Shown: positions 17,566 to 26,687, counted from the stretch's first letter. The stretch: DNA of 64,000 bases from Xanthomonas citri pv. mangiferaeindicae (GCA_002240395.1 CP016836.1:310001-374000), one strand, 5' to 3'. The notes: generated by a model from the letters alone, not told the origin. A program made the numbers and translations.

Positions 17566-18987
17566 ATGACGGCCCATCCCCCACTCGCCCTTCATCCCGA
17601 TCGCCTGTTCTCGCCGGAGCCGACCCAGCGTGCGATCGCGCGTCGGCTGTACGCACAGATCGCCGGGCTGCCGATCGTCAGCCCGCACGGCCACACCGAT
17701 CCGGCGTGGTTCGCGACCGACGCGCCCTTCGACAATGCGACCGAACTGTTGCTGGTGCCCGATCACTACGTGTTCCGGATGCTCCACAGCCAGGGCGTGG
17801 ACCTCGACGCGCTCGGCATTCCGCGTGCCGACGGCTCGCGCGCAGCGGTCGACCCGCGCGCCGCCTGGCGCCTGCTCGCCGAGCGCTTCCACCTGTTCCG
17901 CGGCACGCCGTCCGCGCTGTGGCTCGATCATGTCTTCTTCGAGGTCTTCGGCCTGCGCGTGCGGCTATCCGAGGCGACCGCTGATCTCTACTACGACACC
18001 ATCACCGACGCGCTGGCGACGCCGGCGTTCAGGCCGCGCGCACTGTTCGAACGTTTCGGCATCGAGGTCATCGCGACCACGGAGTCTCCGCTCGACCCGC
18101 TCGACCATCATGCCGCGATCCGTGCCAGCGGCTGGACTGGCCGCGTGATCACCGCCTATCGCCCGGACGCGGTGATCGACCCGGAGCACGAACAGTTCCA
18201 CGACGCACTGGCGCGCTTCGGCGCACTGACCGGCGAGGACGTGCGCGATTGGGCCGGTTACCTGCGCGCCCACCGCACGCGCCGGGCGTTCTTCGCCGGC
18301 ATGGGGGCGACCTCGACCGACCACGGCCACCCGAGCTGTGCGACCGCCGACCTGCCGCTGGGCGAGGCGCGCCGCCTGTTCGAAACCGTCGTCCGCGGCG
18401 AAGCCACGCCGGCACAGGCCGAACTGTTCCGCGCACAGATGCTGACCGAGATGGCACGCATGAGTCTGGACGACGGCCTGGTCATGCAGATCCATCCAGG
18501 GTGCTTCCGTAACCACAACCGCGCCCTGTTCGAGGGCTATGGCCGTGACAAGGGCGCCGACATTCCCTTGCGCACCGAGTACGTGCGCGCGCTCAAGCCG
18601 CTGCTCGACGTCGCCGGCAACGCACCCGACTTCCGGCTGATCCTGTTCACGCTCGACGAGAGCACCTACGCACGCGAGCTCGCGCCGCTGGCCGGCCACT
18701 GGCCGTGCCTGTCGCTGGGCCCGGCGTGGTGGTTCCACGATGCTCCGGAGGGCATGTGGCGCTTCCGCGAACAGACGCTCAGCAGCGCAGGCTTCTACAA
18801 CACCGTCGGCTTCAACGACGACACCCGCGCGTTTCTGTCGATCCCGGCCCGCCACGATGTCGCCCGCCGGGTGGACTGCGCGTTCCTGGCCAAACTGGTC
18901 GCCGAGCACCGTCTGGACGAAGACGCGGCGGCCGAGGTCGCGGTCGATCTCGCCTATCGCCTGCCCAAACAGGCGTATCGGCTGTGA
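17566..18987 (+). CDS. uxaC: glucuronate isomerase
   Basis: A 473-residue cytoplasmic enzyme converting D-glucuronate to D-fructuronate (and galacturonate to tagaturonate). Motifs typical of UxaC: LPIVSPHGHTDPAWFA with the metal-binding His pair, ATTESPLDPLDHH, FFAGMGATSTDHGH, MQIHPGCFRNHN, FTLDESTYARELAP, GPAWWFHDAPEGMWRFRE and TVGFNDDTRAFLSIPARHD. Full length for the family. It is separated by 96 bases from the GH115 gene but has no evident promoter of its own. Together with UxuB and ManD in the second cluster it completes the glucuronate-to-KDG route. Confidence 0.96.
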   Translation: MTAHPPLALHPDRLFSPEPTQRAIARRLYAQIAGLPIVSPHGHTDPAWFATDAPFDNATELLLVPDHYVFRMLHSQGVDLDALGIPRADGSRAAVDPRAAWRLLAERFHLFRGTPSALWLDHVFFEVFGLRVRLSEATADLYYDTITDALATPAFRPRALFERFGIEVIATTESPLDPLDHHAAIRASGWTGRVITAYRPDAVIDPEHEQFHDALARFGALTGEDVRDWAGYLRAHRTRRAFFAGMGATSTDHGHPSCATADLPLGEARRLFETVVRGEATPAQAELFRAQMLTEMARMSLDDGLVMQIHPGCFRNHNRALFEGYGRDKGADIPLRTEYVRALKPLLDVAGNAPDFRLILFTLDESTYARELAPLAGHWPCLSLGPAWWFHDAPEGMWRFREQTLSSAGFYNTVGFNDDTRAFLSIPARHDVARRVDCAFLAKLVAEHRLDEDAAAEVAVDLAYRLPKQAYRL

Positions 18988-19025
18988 CGCGTCGCGCCAT
19001 GTCCTGCCAACCTGCCGGAGATCGC

Positions 19026-20231
19026 ATGCCCGTATCCACGCCCTGCCGCCTGCGCCTGACGACCGCGCTGCTCGTGTTATCGGCCGCCGCCCTCGCCCTG
19101 CCACCCTCCACCGCGCAGGCCGCGACGGCCGCACCGCTACAGGCGCAGCCGCCGGCCACGCTCAAAAGCGCCTATGCCGGCGCATTCCGGATCGGCACCG
19201 CGATCAACGACGACATCGTCGCCGGCCGCGACGCGCGCTCGCAGGCCCTGGTGCCGCTGCACTTCGATGCGATCACCGCCGAGAACGTCATGAAGGCCGA
19301 GGTGCTGCATCCCGCGCCGGATACCTGGGATTTCGCCGCGGCCGACGCCTTCGTCGACTTCGGCCAGCGCCACGGCCAGTTCATCGTCGGCCACACCCTG
19401 GTCTGGCACAACCAGACGCCCGACTGGTTCTTCCAGGACGCCGCCGGCGCCCCGCTCGCGCCCGACGCGATGGCATCGCGCCTGCGCGACTACGTCGCCA
19501 CGGTCGCCGGCCGCTATGTGGGACGCGTGCACGCCTGGGATGTCGTCAACGAGATCGTCGGCGAGGACGGTGCGTATCGCGACACTGTCTGGACACGTGC
19601 GCTTGGCGACGGCGACACCGTCGTGCGCGAAGCCTTCGCCGCCGCGGCGCGCGCCGCCCCCGACGCCGAGCTCTACTACAACGATTTCAACACCTGGCGC
19701 CCGACCAAGCGCGCCGGCATCGTGCTCCTGGTGACGATGTTGCAGGATGCCGGCATCCGCATCGACGGCGTCGGCATGCAGGCACACTGGGGGCTGCACT
19801 ACCCGTCGCTGGAGGACATCGAAGCCTCGATCGACGCCTACGCCGCGCTCGGGGTCAAGGTCATGATCACCGAGCTCGACATCGACGTGCTGCCGCTCAC
19901 GCGCGAGGGCCAGGTGATCGGCACCGGGCTGACGCACCCGCAGTTCCAGCTGGAAGAGTTCGAGCGCTACCTCGACCCCTACCCCGATGGTCTGCCTGCC
20001 GATGTCGAGCGTCAGCTCGCGCAACGCTATGCCGAGCTGTTCGCGCTGTTCCATCGCAAGCGCGACGTCATCGACCGCGTCACCGTCTGGGGGGTGCACG
20101 ACGGTATGTCGTGGAAGAACGACTACCCCGTGCCCAACCGCACCAACTATCCACTGTTGTTCGACCGCGATCGTCGGCCCAAACCCGCGCTCGACGCGGT
20201 GCTGGCGGTGCCAGAGACGACGACGCGCTAG
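19026..20231 (+). CDS. GH10 endo-xylanase, secreted
   Basis: A 401-residue protein with a classical signal peptide (about residues 1-31, ending AQA, no lipobox Cys) and a canonical GH10 barrel. It contains GTAINDD near the N-terminus, DAITAENVMKAEV, VGHTLVWHNQTPDWF, acid/base E176 in WDVVNEIVGED and nucleophile E283 in ITELDIDV, with VWGVHDGMSWKND near the end. The ATG at 19026 has GGAG 5 bases upstream; a GTG at 18984 overlapping the uxaC stop would add 14 residues before the signal peptide and is less likely. Likely a periplasmic or secreted depolymerase, last certain gene of the operon. Confidence 0.93.
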   Translation: MPVSTPCRLRLTTALLVLSAAALALPPSTAQAATAAPLQAQPPATLKSAYAGAFRIGTAINDDIVAGRDARSQALVPLHFDAITAENVMKAEVLHPAPDTWDFAAADAFVDFGQRHGQFIVGHTLVWHNQTPDWFFQDAAGAPLAPDAMASRLRDYVATVAGRYVGRVHAWDVVNEIVGEDGAYRDTVWTRALGDGDTVVREAFAAAARAAPDAELYYNDFNTWRPTKRAGIVLLVTMLQDAGIRIDGVGMQAHWGLHYPSLEDIEASIDAYAALGVKVMITELDIDVLPLTREGQVIGTGLTHPQFQLEEFERYLDPYPDGLPADVERQLAQRYAELFALFHRKRDVIDRVTVWGVHDGMSWKNDYPVPNRTNYPLLFDRDRRPKPALDAVLAVPETTTR

Positions 20232-20262
20232 CATCGGGCGCCCAGCCCCTTCCAAGCAGGCC

Positions 20263-20781
20263 ATGGATCGCAGCACGACTTTCACGCTCGACGAGCGCGA
20301 CCACCGGCGCGGTGCGCGCGTCCAACTGCTGCGCGCGATGCGCGACCGGCGCACCCGCTGGCGCCTGACGCTGCTGTGGCTGGTCGGAACGCTCGTGGTG
20401 AGCGGGCTTGCGCGGATCCTCGGCATTCCGTGGTCCGAGCTCGCCGGCGATCTGCCGTGGATCGCGCTCGTCGCAGCGGCGACGATCCTGGGTTTCGCGT
20501 TCGGCCTGCCGCTGCTGCTCGCCCCACTGGCCGTGCGCCAGCGCTTCGGGCGCGAGGCACTGGTGCGCGAGCCGGTCGTCGCGCACTGGGACGAGGCCGG
20601 CTATCGGGCGCGCCAGGGCGGTGTCGAGAGCCGGGTGGCATGGGGCAGCTACGTGGCCTGGCAGGAAAGCCCGGACCTGTTCGTGCTGTTCCTCACCGAC
20701 AACAATTTTCAGTTGATTCCCAAGCGGGCACTCGACGCGGCCCAGGTCGAAGACCTGCGCATGCGGCTGGCGGCGCGCTAG
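20263..20781 (+). CDS. YcxB-like membrane protein
   Basis: A 172-residue protein with two membrane segments (about residues 41-58 and 66-90). The C-terminal cytoplasmic part (GVESRVAWGSYVAWQESPDLFVLFLTDNNFQLIPKRAL) matches the YcxB-like C-terminal domain pattern. These proteins are of unknown function. The ATG at 20263 lies 31 bases after the xylanase stop on the same strand, so read-through transcription is possible, but nothing connects it to xylan use. Confidence 0.65.
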   Translation: MDRSTTFTLDERDHRRGARVQLLRAMRDRRTRWRLTLLWLVGTLVVSGLARILGIPWSELAGDLPWIALVAAATILGFAFGLPLLLAPLAVRQRFGREALVREPVVAHWDEAGYRARQGGVESRVAWGSYVAWQESPDLFVLFLTDNNFQLIPKRALDAAQVEDLRMRLAAR

Positions 20782-20902
20782 ACGGCGAGTGTCGCCTTCG
20801 GGCGTGTCTGCTGCGTCGGGCGCGGTGACACCGGGCGCGGCCAAGGCTAGTCCGCGGCGCGCCGGCCGCTACACTGCCCGGCCCCCGATCCCGACACCCA
20901 CC

Positions 20903-21640
20903 ATGCCTGATCCCGTCCGTCTCGCCCATCGCGTCGCCGAGCTGTTCACGCTGTCCCGCAGCGAGGCCGAACAGGTCATCCGCAACGGCTGGGTGTCGGT
21001 GGACGGCGTCGTGGTCGAGGCGCCGCAACATCGCGTCACCGTCGAGCATGTCGTGCTCGACCCGGCGGCCCGCGTGGAAGCGGTGGAGCCGGCCACGCTG
21101 CTGCTGCACAAGCCGGCCGGCATCGATGCGATCGACGGACCACGACCGGCCGTCGCGCTGGCGACGCCCGACGCGCGCTGGGCCGACGACCCGAGCGGTG
21201 TACGCCTGCTCCAGCGCCATTTTCATCGTCTGACGCCCTTGGTGCCGCTCGACACCGAGGCCAGCGGGCTGATGGTGCTGACCCAGGATGGCCGGGTCTG
21301 GCGCCGGCTGACCGAGGACGCCGACCAGATCGAGCACGAGTACATCGTCGAGGTCGCCGGCACGCTGGGGCCTTACGGCCTGGGCCAGCTCGCGCACGGC
21401 ATCCAGATCGACGGTCGCACACTGCCTGCCTGCAAGGTCAGCTGGCAGAACGAGACCCGGCTGCGCTTTGCGATCAAGGGCGTGCGCAATGGCCAGTTGC
21501 GCGCGATGTGCGCGCAGGTCGGCCTGGACGTGGTGTCGATCCGCCGCCTGCGCATCGGTCGCATCGCGCTGGGCAAAGGCCCGGACGGGGCGATGCCGCC
21601 CGGCGCCTGGCGCTACCTGCCGGTCGGCGAGAAGTTCTGA
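20903..21640 (+). CDS. RsuA/RluF-family rRNA pseudouridine synthase
   Basis: A 245-residue protein. Residues about 5-60 form an S4 RNA-binding domain (FTLSRSEAEQVIRNGWVSVDG). The catalytic domain carries the Asp-containing motif VPLDTEASGLMVLTQDG, the KPAG(I) motif near residue 75, and a C-terminal GQLRAMCAQVGLDVVSIRRLRIG stretch typical of the RsuA/RluB/E/F group. It converts one uridine in rRNA to pseudouridine; which site cannot be read here. The start at 20903 is placed at MPDPVRLAHRVAELF, just ahead of the S4 domain; an upstream in-frame GTG at 20789 adds low-complexity sequence. Confidence 0.88.
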   Translation: MPDPVRLAHRVAELFTLSRSEAEQVIRNGWVSVDGVVVEAPQHRVTVEHVVLDPAARVEAVEPATLLLHKPAGIDAIDGPRPAVALATPDARWADDPSGVRLLQRHFHRLTPLVPLDTEASGLMVLTQDGRVWRRLTEDADQIEHEYIVEVAGTLGPYGLGQLAHGIQIDGRTLPACKVSWQNETRLRFAIKGVRNGQLRAMCAQVGLDVVSIRRLRIGRIALGKGPDGAMPPGAWRYLPVGEKF

Positions 21641-21649
21641 GGCTGCGGC

Positions 21650-22507
21650 CTAGTCGTTCGCGTCCGCGGCTTCTCGGCCCTGCTGACGGATCAGCGCTTC
21701 CTGCCGGGCGTCCTCGATCGCATCGCGCACGCCGTCGACATCCACCGCACCGGCCGGCGGCGTGAAACGCCCGGTCAACACGGTATCGGGGGCCAGCGCA
21801 CCGGCCTCGAACAGCGCCCACATCTCCTCGCCGTACCAGGTATCGAGCAGTTCGGGCGCCGAGCGCCCGAGGTACGCGGTGAGGTTGTTGACGTCGCGCA
21901 GCAGCATTGTGCGTGCGGCGTTGTTGCCCGCCGCGCTGACCACCTGCGGGAAATCGATCACCACCGGCCCGTGCGCATCGACCAGCACGTTGTACGGCGA
22001 CAGGTCGCCGTGGATCAGTCCGCAGCACAGCATCCGCACCACTTCGCGCACCAGCGCGCGGTGATAGTCGCGGGCCTGCTCGGCGTCGAGCGCGACTTCG
22101 CCCAGCCTGGGTGCCGAGAAGCCGTCGGCATCGGTCACCAGTTCCATCACCAGCACGCCGTGCAGGTAGCCGAACGGCTCGGGCACGCGCACGCCGGCGG
22201 CGCGCAGTTGGTACAGCGCGTCGACCTCGGTGTTCTTCCAGGCGGTTTCCTGCTGCTTGCGCCCGTACTTGCTGGCCTTGCCGATCGCGCGCGCCTCGCG
22301 GCTGCCGCGCACCTTGCGACCTTCCTGGTATTGCACGCGCTGCTGGAAACTGCGCTGCGCCATGTCCTTGTAGACCTTCGCGCAACGCACCTCGTCGCCG
22401 CTGCGCACGACGTACACCGCAGCTTCCTTGCCGCTCTTGAGCGGGCGTACGACGGCGTCGATCACGCCATCGTCGATCAGTGCCTGCAGGCCTTGGGGGG
22501 TCTTCAC
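21650..22507 (-). CDS. RIO-type serine protein kinase
   Basis: A 285-residue cytoplasmic RIO kinase. The glycine-poor ATP site reads LKSGKEAAVYVV with the lysine in CAKVYKD; the catalytic loop is LIHGDLSPYNVLV and the metal-binding loop is VIDFPQVVS. Bacterial RIO proteins are poorly understood; archaeal and eukaryotic ones act in ribosome maturation. The start is GTG at 22507 with AGGA 5 bases upstream; the longer frame to 22903 is low-complexity. It converges on the pseudouridine synthase gene (9 bases between stops), which is at least compatible with a ribosome-related role. Confidence 0.85.
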   Translation of the reverse strand: MKTPQGLQALIDDGVIDAVVRPLKSGKEAAVYVVRSGDEVRCAKVYKDMAQRSFQQRVQYQEGRKVRGSREARAIGKASKYGRKQQETAWKNTEVDALYQLRAAGVRVPEPFGYLHGVLVMELVTDADGFSAPRLGEVALDAEQARDYHRALVREVVRMLCCGLIHGDLSPYNVLVDAHGPVVIDFPQVVSAAGNNAARTMLLRDVNNLTAYLGRSAPELLDTWYGEEMWALFEAGALAPDTVLTGRFTPPAGAVDVDGVRDAIEDARQEALIRQQGREAADAND

Positions 22508-22722
22508 ACGAGTCCTGTGCGGTGGTCGGCACGGCGGGGACCGGCCACGAGCGGTGAAGCTTCGCATGTCCGTTCCAGGGCCGCCATCGCCCGACGGCGC
22601 GCAGCAGGCTGCGGGCAGGATTCGCTTCATGCTGCATTCGAAAGGCTGCCCGCGCATCGGCGATTCGCCACTGCGCGCCGGACGTTGCATGCTGTCAGGC
22701 CCCAATCGGAGACCGCACACCG

Positions 22723-23759
22723 ATGCGATGGCCTGCGCTGCTGCTTGTCCTCCCCTGCTCGCCGCCTGCGCGGCGCCGACGCCATCCGCCGATGCCGACA
22801 CCGATGGGGCGTCGACGCTCGGTCGATTGACCCGCTGGCACGCCGATTTCGATGCGGTCGTCGCGGCGGATGCGCGCATCGAGCGCCTCGCCGATGGTTT
22901 CACCTGGTCCGAGGGGCCGACATGGATCGCCGACGGCGGCTATCTGCTGTTCACTGACGTGCCCGAGAACCGCATGCACCGCTGGTCCGAGGCCGATGGT
23001 GTCTCGGTGTACCTCGAACCGTCCGGCTACGACGGTCCCGACACCGGCGAACTGCGCGAGGCCGGCGCCAACGGCTTGCTGGCCGAGCCCGGCGGCAGCG
23101 TGCTGCTGGCCGACTCGGGCAATCGGCTGGTCGCACGCTTGGACCTCGTGACCCGGCGCAAGACCCCGCTTGCCGAACGCTTCGACGGCAAGCGCCTGAA
23201 CAGCCCGAACGACATCGCCCGGCGCAGCGACGGCAGCGTGTTCTTCACCGACCCGCCCTACGGCCTGGTGGGCATGAACGATTCGCCCTCCAAGGCACTC
23301 GATTTCAACGGCGTCTACCGCATCGCGCCCGACGGTGGCCTGCATCTGCTCGACGCCACCGTGCCCTTCCCCAACGGCATTGCGCTCTCGCCCGACGAAC
23401 GCACCCTGTATGTCGCCAGCTCAGATCCCGAGGCCCCGCTCTGGTACGCCTACGCGCTGGACGCGGACGGCACGGTGTCCGGGCGCCGCGTGTTCGCCGA
23501 CGCCAGCGACCTGATGGCCGATGACGCGCCCGGGCTGCCCGACGGCATGACCGTCGCCGCCGACGGTACGGTGTTCGCGACCGGCCCTGGCGGCGTGCTG
23601 GTGTTCGCGCCCGACGGCACCCGGCTGGGCCGCATCGAGACCGGCGGCGCGATCTCCAACTGCACCTTCGGCGATGACGGCCGCACGCTGTACATGACCT
23701 CCGACGACATCCTCGCGCGCGTGCGCGTGCAGACAATTGGGCCAGGGTTCACGCGCTAG
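22723..23759 (+). CDS. SMP-30/gluconolactonase-family lipoprotein, frameshift in signal peptide
   Basis: The body (from ATG 22728, 343 codons) is a six-bladed propeller of the SMP-30/gluconolactonase family: Glu in TWSEGPTW, Asn in SPNDIARR and Asp in LPDGMTV are the expected metal ligands, with FFTDPPYGL. The in-frame start gives a poor leader. An ATG at 22723 in another frame has GGAGA 10 bases upstream and reads MRWPALLLVLP. Adding one C to the CCCC at 22752-22755 would fuse it to LLAACAAPTPS, a perfect lipoprotein signal. So the gene most likely starts at 22723 and carries a one-base deletion (real or a consensus error). It would hydrolyse a sugar lactone in the periplasm; the substrate is unknown. 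Confidence 0.82.
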
Positions 23760-23792
23760 GCACGCGGTGCTGCGAGCGTTTCCCCACAAGCC

Positions 23793-24087
23793 GGCCCCCA
23801 CCCAACCCTCCCCCGCAAGCGGGGGAGGGCTCTGCGCATCGCGTACTCCCTCCCCACCTGCGGGAGATGGCTCTGCGCATCACGTGCTCCCTCCCCAACT
23901 GCGGGGAGATGGCTCTGCGCATCGTGCTTCCTCCCCACCTGCGGGGAGATGGCTCTGCGCATCGCGTGCTCCCTCCCCACCTGCGGGGAGATGGCTCTGC
24001 GCATCGTGCTCCCTCCCCACCTACGGGAAGATGGCTCTGCGCATCGTGCTCCCTCCCCCGCTTGCGGGGGAGGGCTGGGGTGGGGGC
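23793..24087. repeat. REP-bracketed tandem-repeat cassette 1
   Basis: This fills the 354-base gap between two convergent genes. At the left end, GGCCCCCACCCAA precedes an 11-bp stem (CCCTCCCCCGC / GCGGGGGAGGG, 23806-23829). At the right end the same element lies inverted (24051-24087). Between them are about six head-to-tail units of 40-42 bases, each with a small CTCCCCACCTGCGGGGAG-type hairpin followed by ATGGCTCTGCGCATCGTGCT. Units differ by a few bases. There are no unique spacers, so it is not a CRISPR array. Confidence 0.85.
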
Positions 24088-24113
24088 ACGCCACGGTGCG
24101 GCCTACGCGCCGC

Positions 24114-24761
24114 TCAGCCCAGCCGTTCCGAGCCCACGACATGCACACCCGGCGAGGCGTCAATCACGGCGTCCAGCAGCGCAGCCGCGATCCGCGGTGC
24201 CGTGTTGATGCGCCAGCGCGGTGGCAGCAGCGGACCGAGTGCGCCGAGCACGACGCCGGCCACCCGCTCGCCCAGCCGGAATTCGTCGCGCGTCCCGCCG
24301 ATGAGCCCAGGCCGCACGAAGGTCAGCGACTCGAAGCCGAGTGCCGACAGGTCGCGTTCCAGTTCGCCCTTGACCCGGTTGTAGAACACGCGCGACGCCG
24401 GATCGGCGCCCAGCGCCGAATTCAACGCAAACGCCCGCGCGCCATGTGCCTGCGCCAGGCGCGCCACCCCCAGCGGATAGTCGTGGTCGACCCGGTAGAA
24501 GACCGCCTGCGAACCGGCCTTGCGGATCGTCGTGCCCAGCGTGCAGATCACCGCATCGACTCGCCACCACGGGGCATCGTCGGGCAGGCGCTCGAAGTCC
24601 ACCTGCGGCGCCTGCAGTTTCGGGTGCGCTGGCAGGTGGCCGCGTACCGGCGCGATCACCGCCGCCACACGCGGGTCGGCCAAGGCCTGGGCCAGCACAT
24701 GGCGCCCGACCAGGCCCGTCGCACCGACCAGCAACACCCGCACGCCAGCGCCCGTGCTCAT
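24114..24761 (-). CDS. NAD(P)-binding epimerase-like (YbjT/HTATIP2-type) protein
   Basis: A 215-residue Rossmann-fold protein of the atypical short-chain dehydrogenase type. N-terminal VLLVGATGLVGRHVL is the nucleotide-binding GxxGxxG motif, with VICTLGTTIRKAGS, FALNSALGAD, YNRVKGELE (active-site-like Tyr-x-x-x-Lys) and TFVRPGLIGG following. It resembles oxidoreductases annotated as NAD-dependent epimerase/dehydratase or semialdehyde-dehydrogenase-like proteins. The start at 24761 overlaps the AraC-family stop by 4 bases (ATGA), so the two form a coupled pair. The physiological substrate is unknown. Confidence 0.82.
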   Translation of the reverse strand: MSTGAGVRVLLVGATGLVGRHVLAQALADPRVAAVIAPVRGHLPAHPKLQAPQVDFERLPDDAPWWRVDAVICTLGTTIRKAGSQAVFYRVDHDYPLGVARLAQAHGARAFALNSALGADPASRVFYNRVKGELERDLSALGFESLTFVRPGLIGGTRDEFRLGERVAGVVLGALGPLLPPRWRINTAPRIAAALLDAVIDASPGVHVVGSERLG

Positions 24762-25645
24762 CGCAGTTGCGCCCGTTGTCGCGCCGCGTCGATCTCGCGC
24801 ACCGGTGGCTGGCCAAACATCCGCGCGTACTCGCGGGTGAACTGCGGCACGCTCGCATAGCCCACACCATGCGCGGCGATGCCCGCGGGAACGCCCTCGG
24901 CCAGCATGCGGCGACGCGCTTCGATCAGCCGCAGCCGCTTCTGGAACTGCAACGGCGTGAGCGACGTCGCCGCGCGGAAATGCGCATGGAACGCCGACAC
25001 GCTCATGTCGGACATCGCCGCCAGCCGCTCCACCGGCAACGGCCGGTCGTAGCCGGCACGCAATGCCGCCACCGCACGCGCCACTCGCTGCGCACTGCCA
25101 CTGGGCCATGCCAGCCGCCGGATCGCCGCCCCATGCCGCCCGGCCAACAGCCAGTAATGCATCTCGCGCACATGCTGGGCCTGCAGCACCGGCAGCGCCG
25201 CCGGGCGGGCGAGCAGCCGCATCAACTGCAGCGCCGCCTCGGCGAGCTCGGCATCGGTCGGCTCCACCCCGATCGGCGCTGCGCCCGGATCCGGCGCGGC
25301 ATCCATGTCGGCGACCAGATCGGCCACCACGGCCGGATCGATCTCCATCACCAGCGAGCAGTACGGCGCCGCGGCGCTGGCCTGCACGATCCGGCTCTGC
25401 GTCGGCAGATCAGCCGCGATCACCAGTGTGTCGCCGGCGGCGAACGCGAACGTGCGCGTCCCCATCGTCACCTCCTTGGCGCCCTGCAGCACCAGGCAGG
25501 CCAGCGGACGCTGGATGTCGTGGGCCAGCCCGCTCGGTGCCAGCGCGTGCACCGTCGACAGTCCGGGGATCGGGGTCGCGGCAATGCCGCCGCCTGGTGC
25601 GTGGGCGTCCGCATGGCGGCGGACCAGATCGAGCAATGCGGTCAT
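24758..25645 (-). CDS. AraC-family transcriptional regulator (AraC_N type)
   Basis: A 295-residue regulator. The N-terminal cupin-like AraC_N domain (about 20-170) contains LACLVLQGAKEVTMGTRTF and AAGDTLVIAADLP. The C-terminal double HTH (about 190-290) contains ERLAAMSDMSVSAFHAHF and GVGYASVPQFTREYARMFG. This subtype usually controls a neighbouring oxidoreductase. Here it is divergent from a short-chain dehydrogenase gene at 25782 and co-translated with the epimerase-like gene downstream, so either or both are likely targets. Confidence 0.9.
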   Translation of the reverse strand: MTALLDLVRRHADAHAPGGGIAATPIPGLSTVHALAPSGLAHDIQRPLACLVLQGAKEVTMGTRTFAFAAGDTLVIAADLPTQSRIVQASAAAPYCSLVMEIDPAVVADLVADMDAAPDPGAAPIGVEPTDAELAEAALQLMRLLARPAALPVLQAQHVREMHYWLLAGRHGAAIRRLAWPSGSAQRVARAVAALRAGYDRPLPVERLAAMSDMSVSAFHAHFRAATSLTPLQFQKRLRLIEARRRMLAEGVPAGIAAHGVGYASVPQFTREYARMFGQPPVREIDAARQRAQLR

Positions 25646-25781
25646 GGCGCCAGCCTACGCTTCCCGGACCAACGCCGGACAGACGGCTGGAGGATCAGGC
25701 AAGCATCGCCGAGCTTCCGGCAACCGCGGTGGCCGACGCGGCGCGATAGTGGCTCCCCCGCCACGCACACCAGGATTCCCC

Positions 25782-26537
25782 ATGTCCCGCATCACCCTGA
25801 TCACCGGTGCCAGCCGCGGCCTCGGCCGCAATACTGCCCTCGCCGTCGCGCGTGCCGGCGGCGACGTCGTGTTGACCTACCGCAGCGGCGAAGCCGACGC
25901 CCAGGCCGTCGTCGCCGATATCGAAGCGCTCGGCCGCAAGGCCCGCGCGTTCCAACTCGACGTCGGCGACGCCGCCAGCTTCCCGGCCTTCGCCGAGACC
26001 CTGCGCGCCGCGCTGCGCGAGACCTGGCAGCGCGAGACCGTCGACCACCTGGTCAACAATGCCGGCCACGGCGACACCGCCCCGTTCGGCGAGACCACCC
26101 AGGCGCAGTTCGACCGCCTCGTCGATGTGCACTTCAAGGGCGCGTTCTTTCTGACCCAGGCGCTGCTGCCGCTGATCGCCGATGGCGGCCGGATCGTCAA
26201 TCTGTCCAGTGGCCTGACCCGCTTCGCCTACCCCGGCTACGCCGCCTACGCGGCGGCCAAGGGTGCAGTCGAAGTGCTGAGCCGATACCTGGCCAAGGAA
26301 CTGGGCCCTCGCGGCATCGCCGTCAACACCGTGGCGCCCGGCGCCATCGAGACCGATTTCGGCGGCGGTGTCGTGCGCGACAACCCGCAGGTCAACGAAC
26401 ACCTCGCCGGCATCACCGCCCTTGGCCGCGTCGGCGTGCCCGACGACATCGGCCCGATGATCGCCAGCCTGCTCGGCGACGCCAACCGCTGGGTCACCGG
26501 TCAGCGCATCGAGGTCTCGGGCGGGCAGGCGCTCTGA
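25782..26537 (+). CDS. short-chain dehydrogenase/reductase (SDR)
   Basis: A 251-residue classical SDR: cofactor motif TGASRGLGRNTA, NNAGHG, catalytic Ser in IVNLSSGLTR, YAAYAAAKGA with the Tyr-x-x-x-Lys pair, and NTVAPGAIETDF. Full length for the family. The ATG at 25782 has a CAGGA-type Shine-Dalgarno. It is divergent from the AraC regulator with a 136-base gap. Substrate not predictable; many relatives are annotated as 3-oxoacyl-ACP-reductase-like. Confidence 0.9.
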   Translation: MSRITLITGASRGLGRNTALAVARAGGDVVLTYRSGEADAQAVVADIEALGRKARAFQLDVGDAASFPAFAETLRAALRETWQRETVDHLVNNAGHGDTAPFGETTQAQFDRLVDVHFKGAFFLTQALLPLIADGGRIVNLSSGLTRFAYPGYAAYAAAKGAVEVLSRYLAKELGPRGIAVNTVAPGAIETDFGGGVVRDNPQVNEHLAGITALGRVGVPDDIGPMIASLLGDANRWVTGQRIEVSGGQAL

Positions 26538-26551
26538 CGGCGAGCATCGGA

Positions 26552-26590
26552 CGGTCCGCATCGGGGCGAGTCACGACCCGACGCGGACCG
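26552..26590. terminator. strong hairpin, likely bidirectional terminator
   Basis: CGGTCCGC (26552-26559) pairs with GCGGACCG (26583-26590); after one mismatch TCGGG pairs with CCCGA. It sits 15 bases after the SDR stop and between convergent genes. No T-run follows, as is common in GC-rich genomes. Confidence 0.6.
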
Positions 26591-26687
26591 ACGCTGGTGG
26601 CATCGGTCCGGCCGCTCCCAGCCACGGCGCAACGGCCACGCAAGCGCGCCCCTGGGGGACGGGGCGCCCTGACTCCACGCATATCGC

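Noticed and set aside
23806..24074. CRISPR array
   Set aside because: Repeats are directly abutting units of 40-42 bases without unique spacers; ends are REP hairpins and no cas genes are present.
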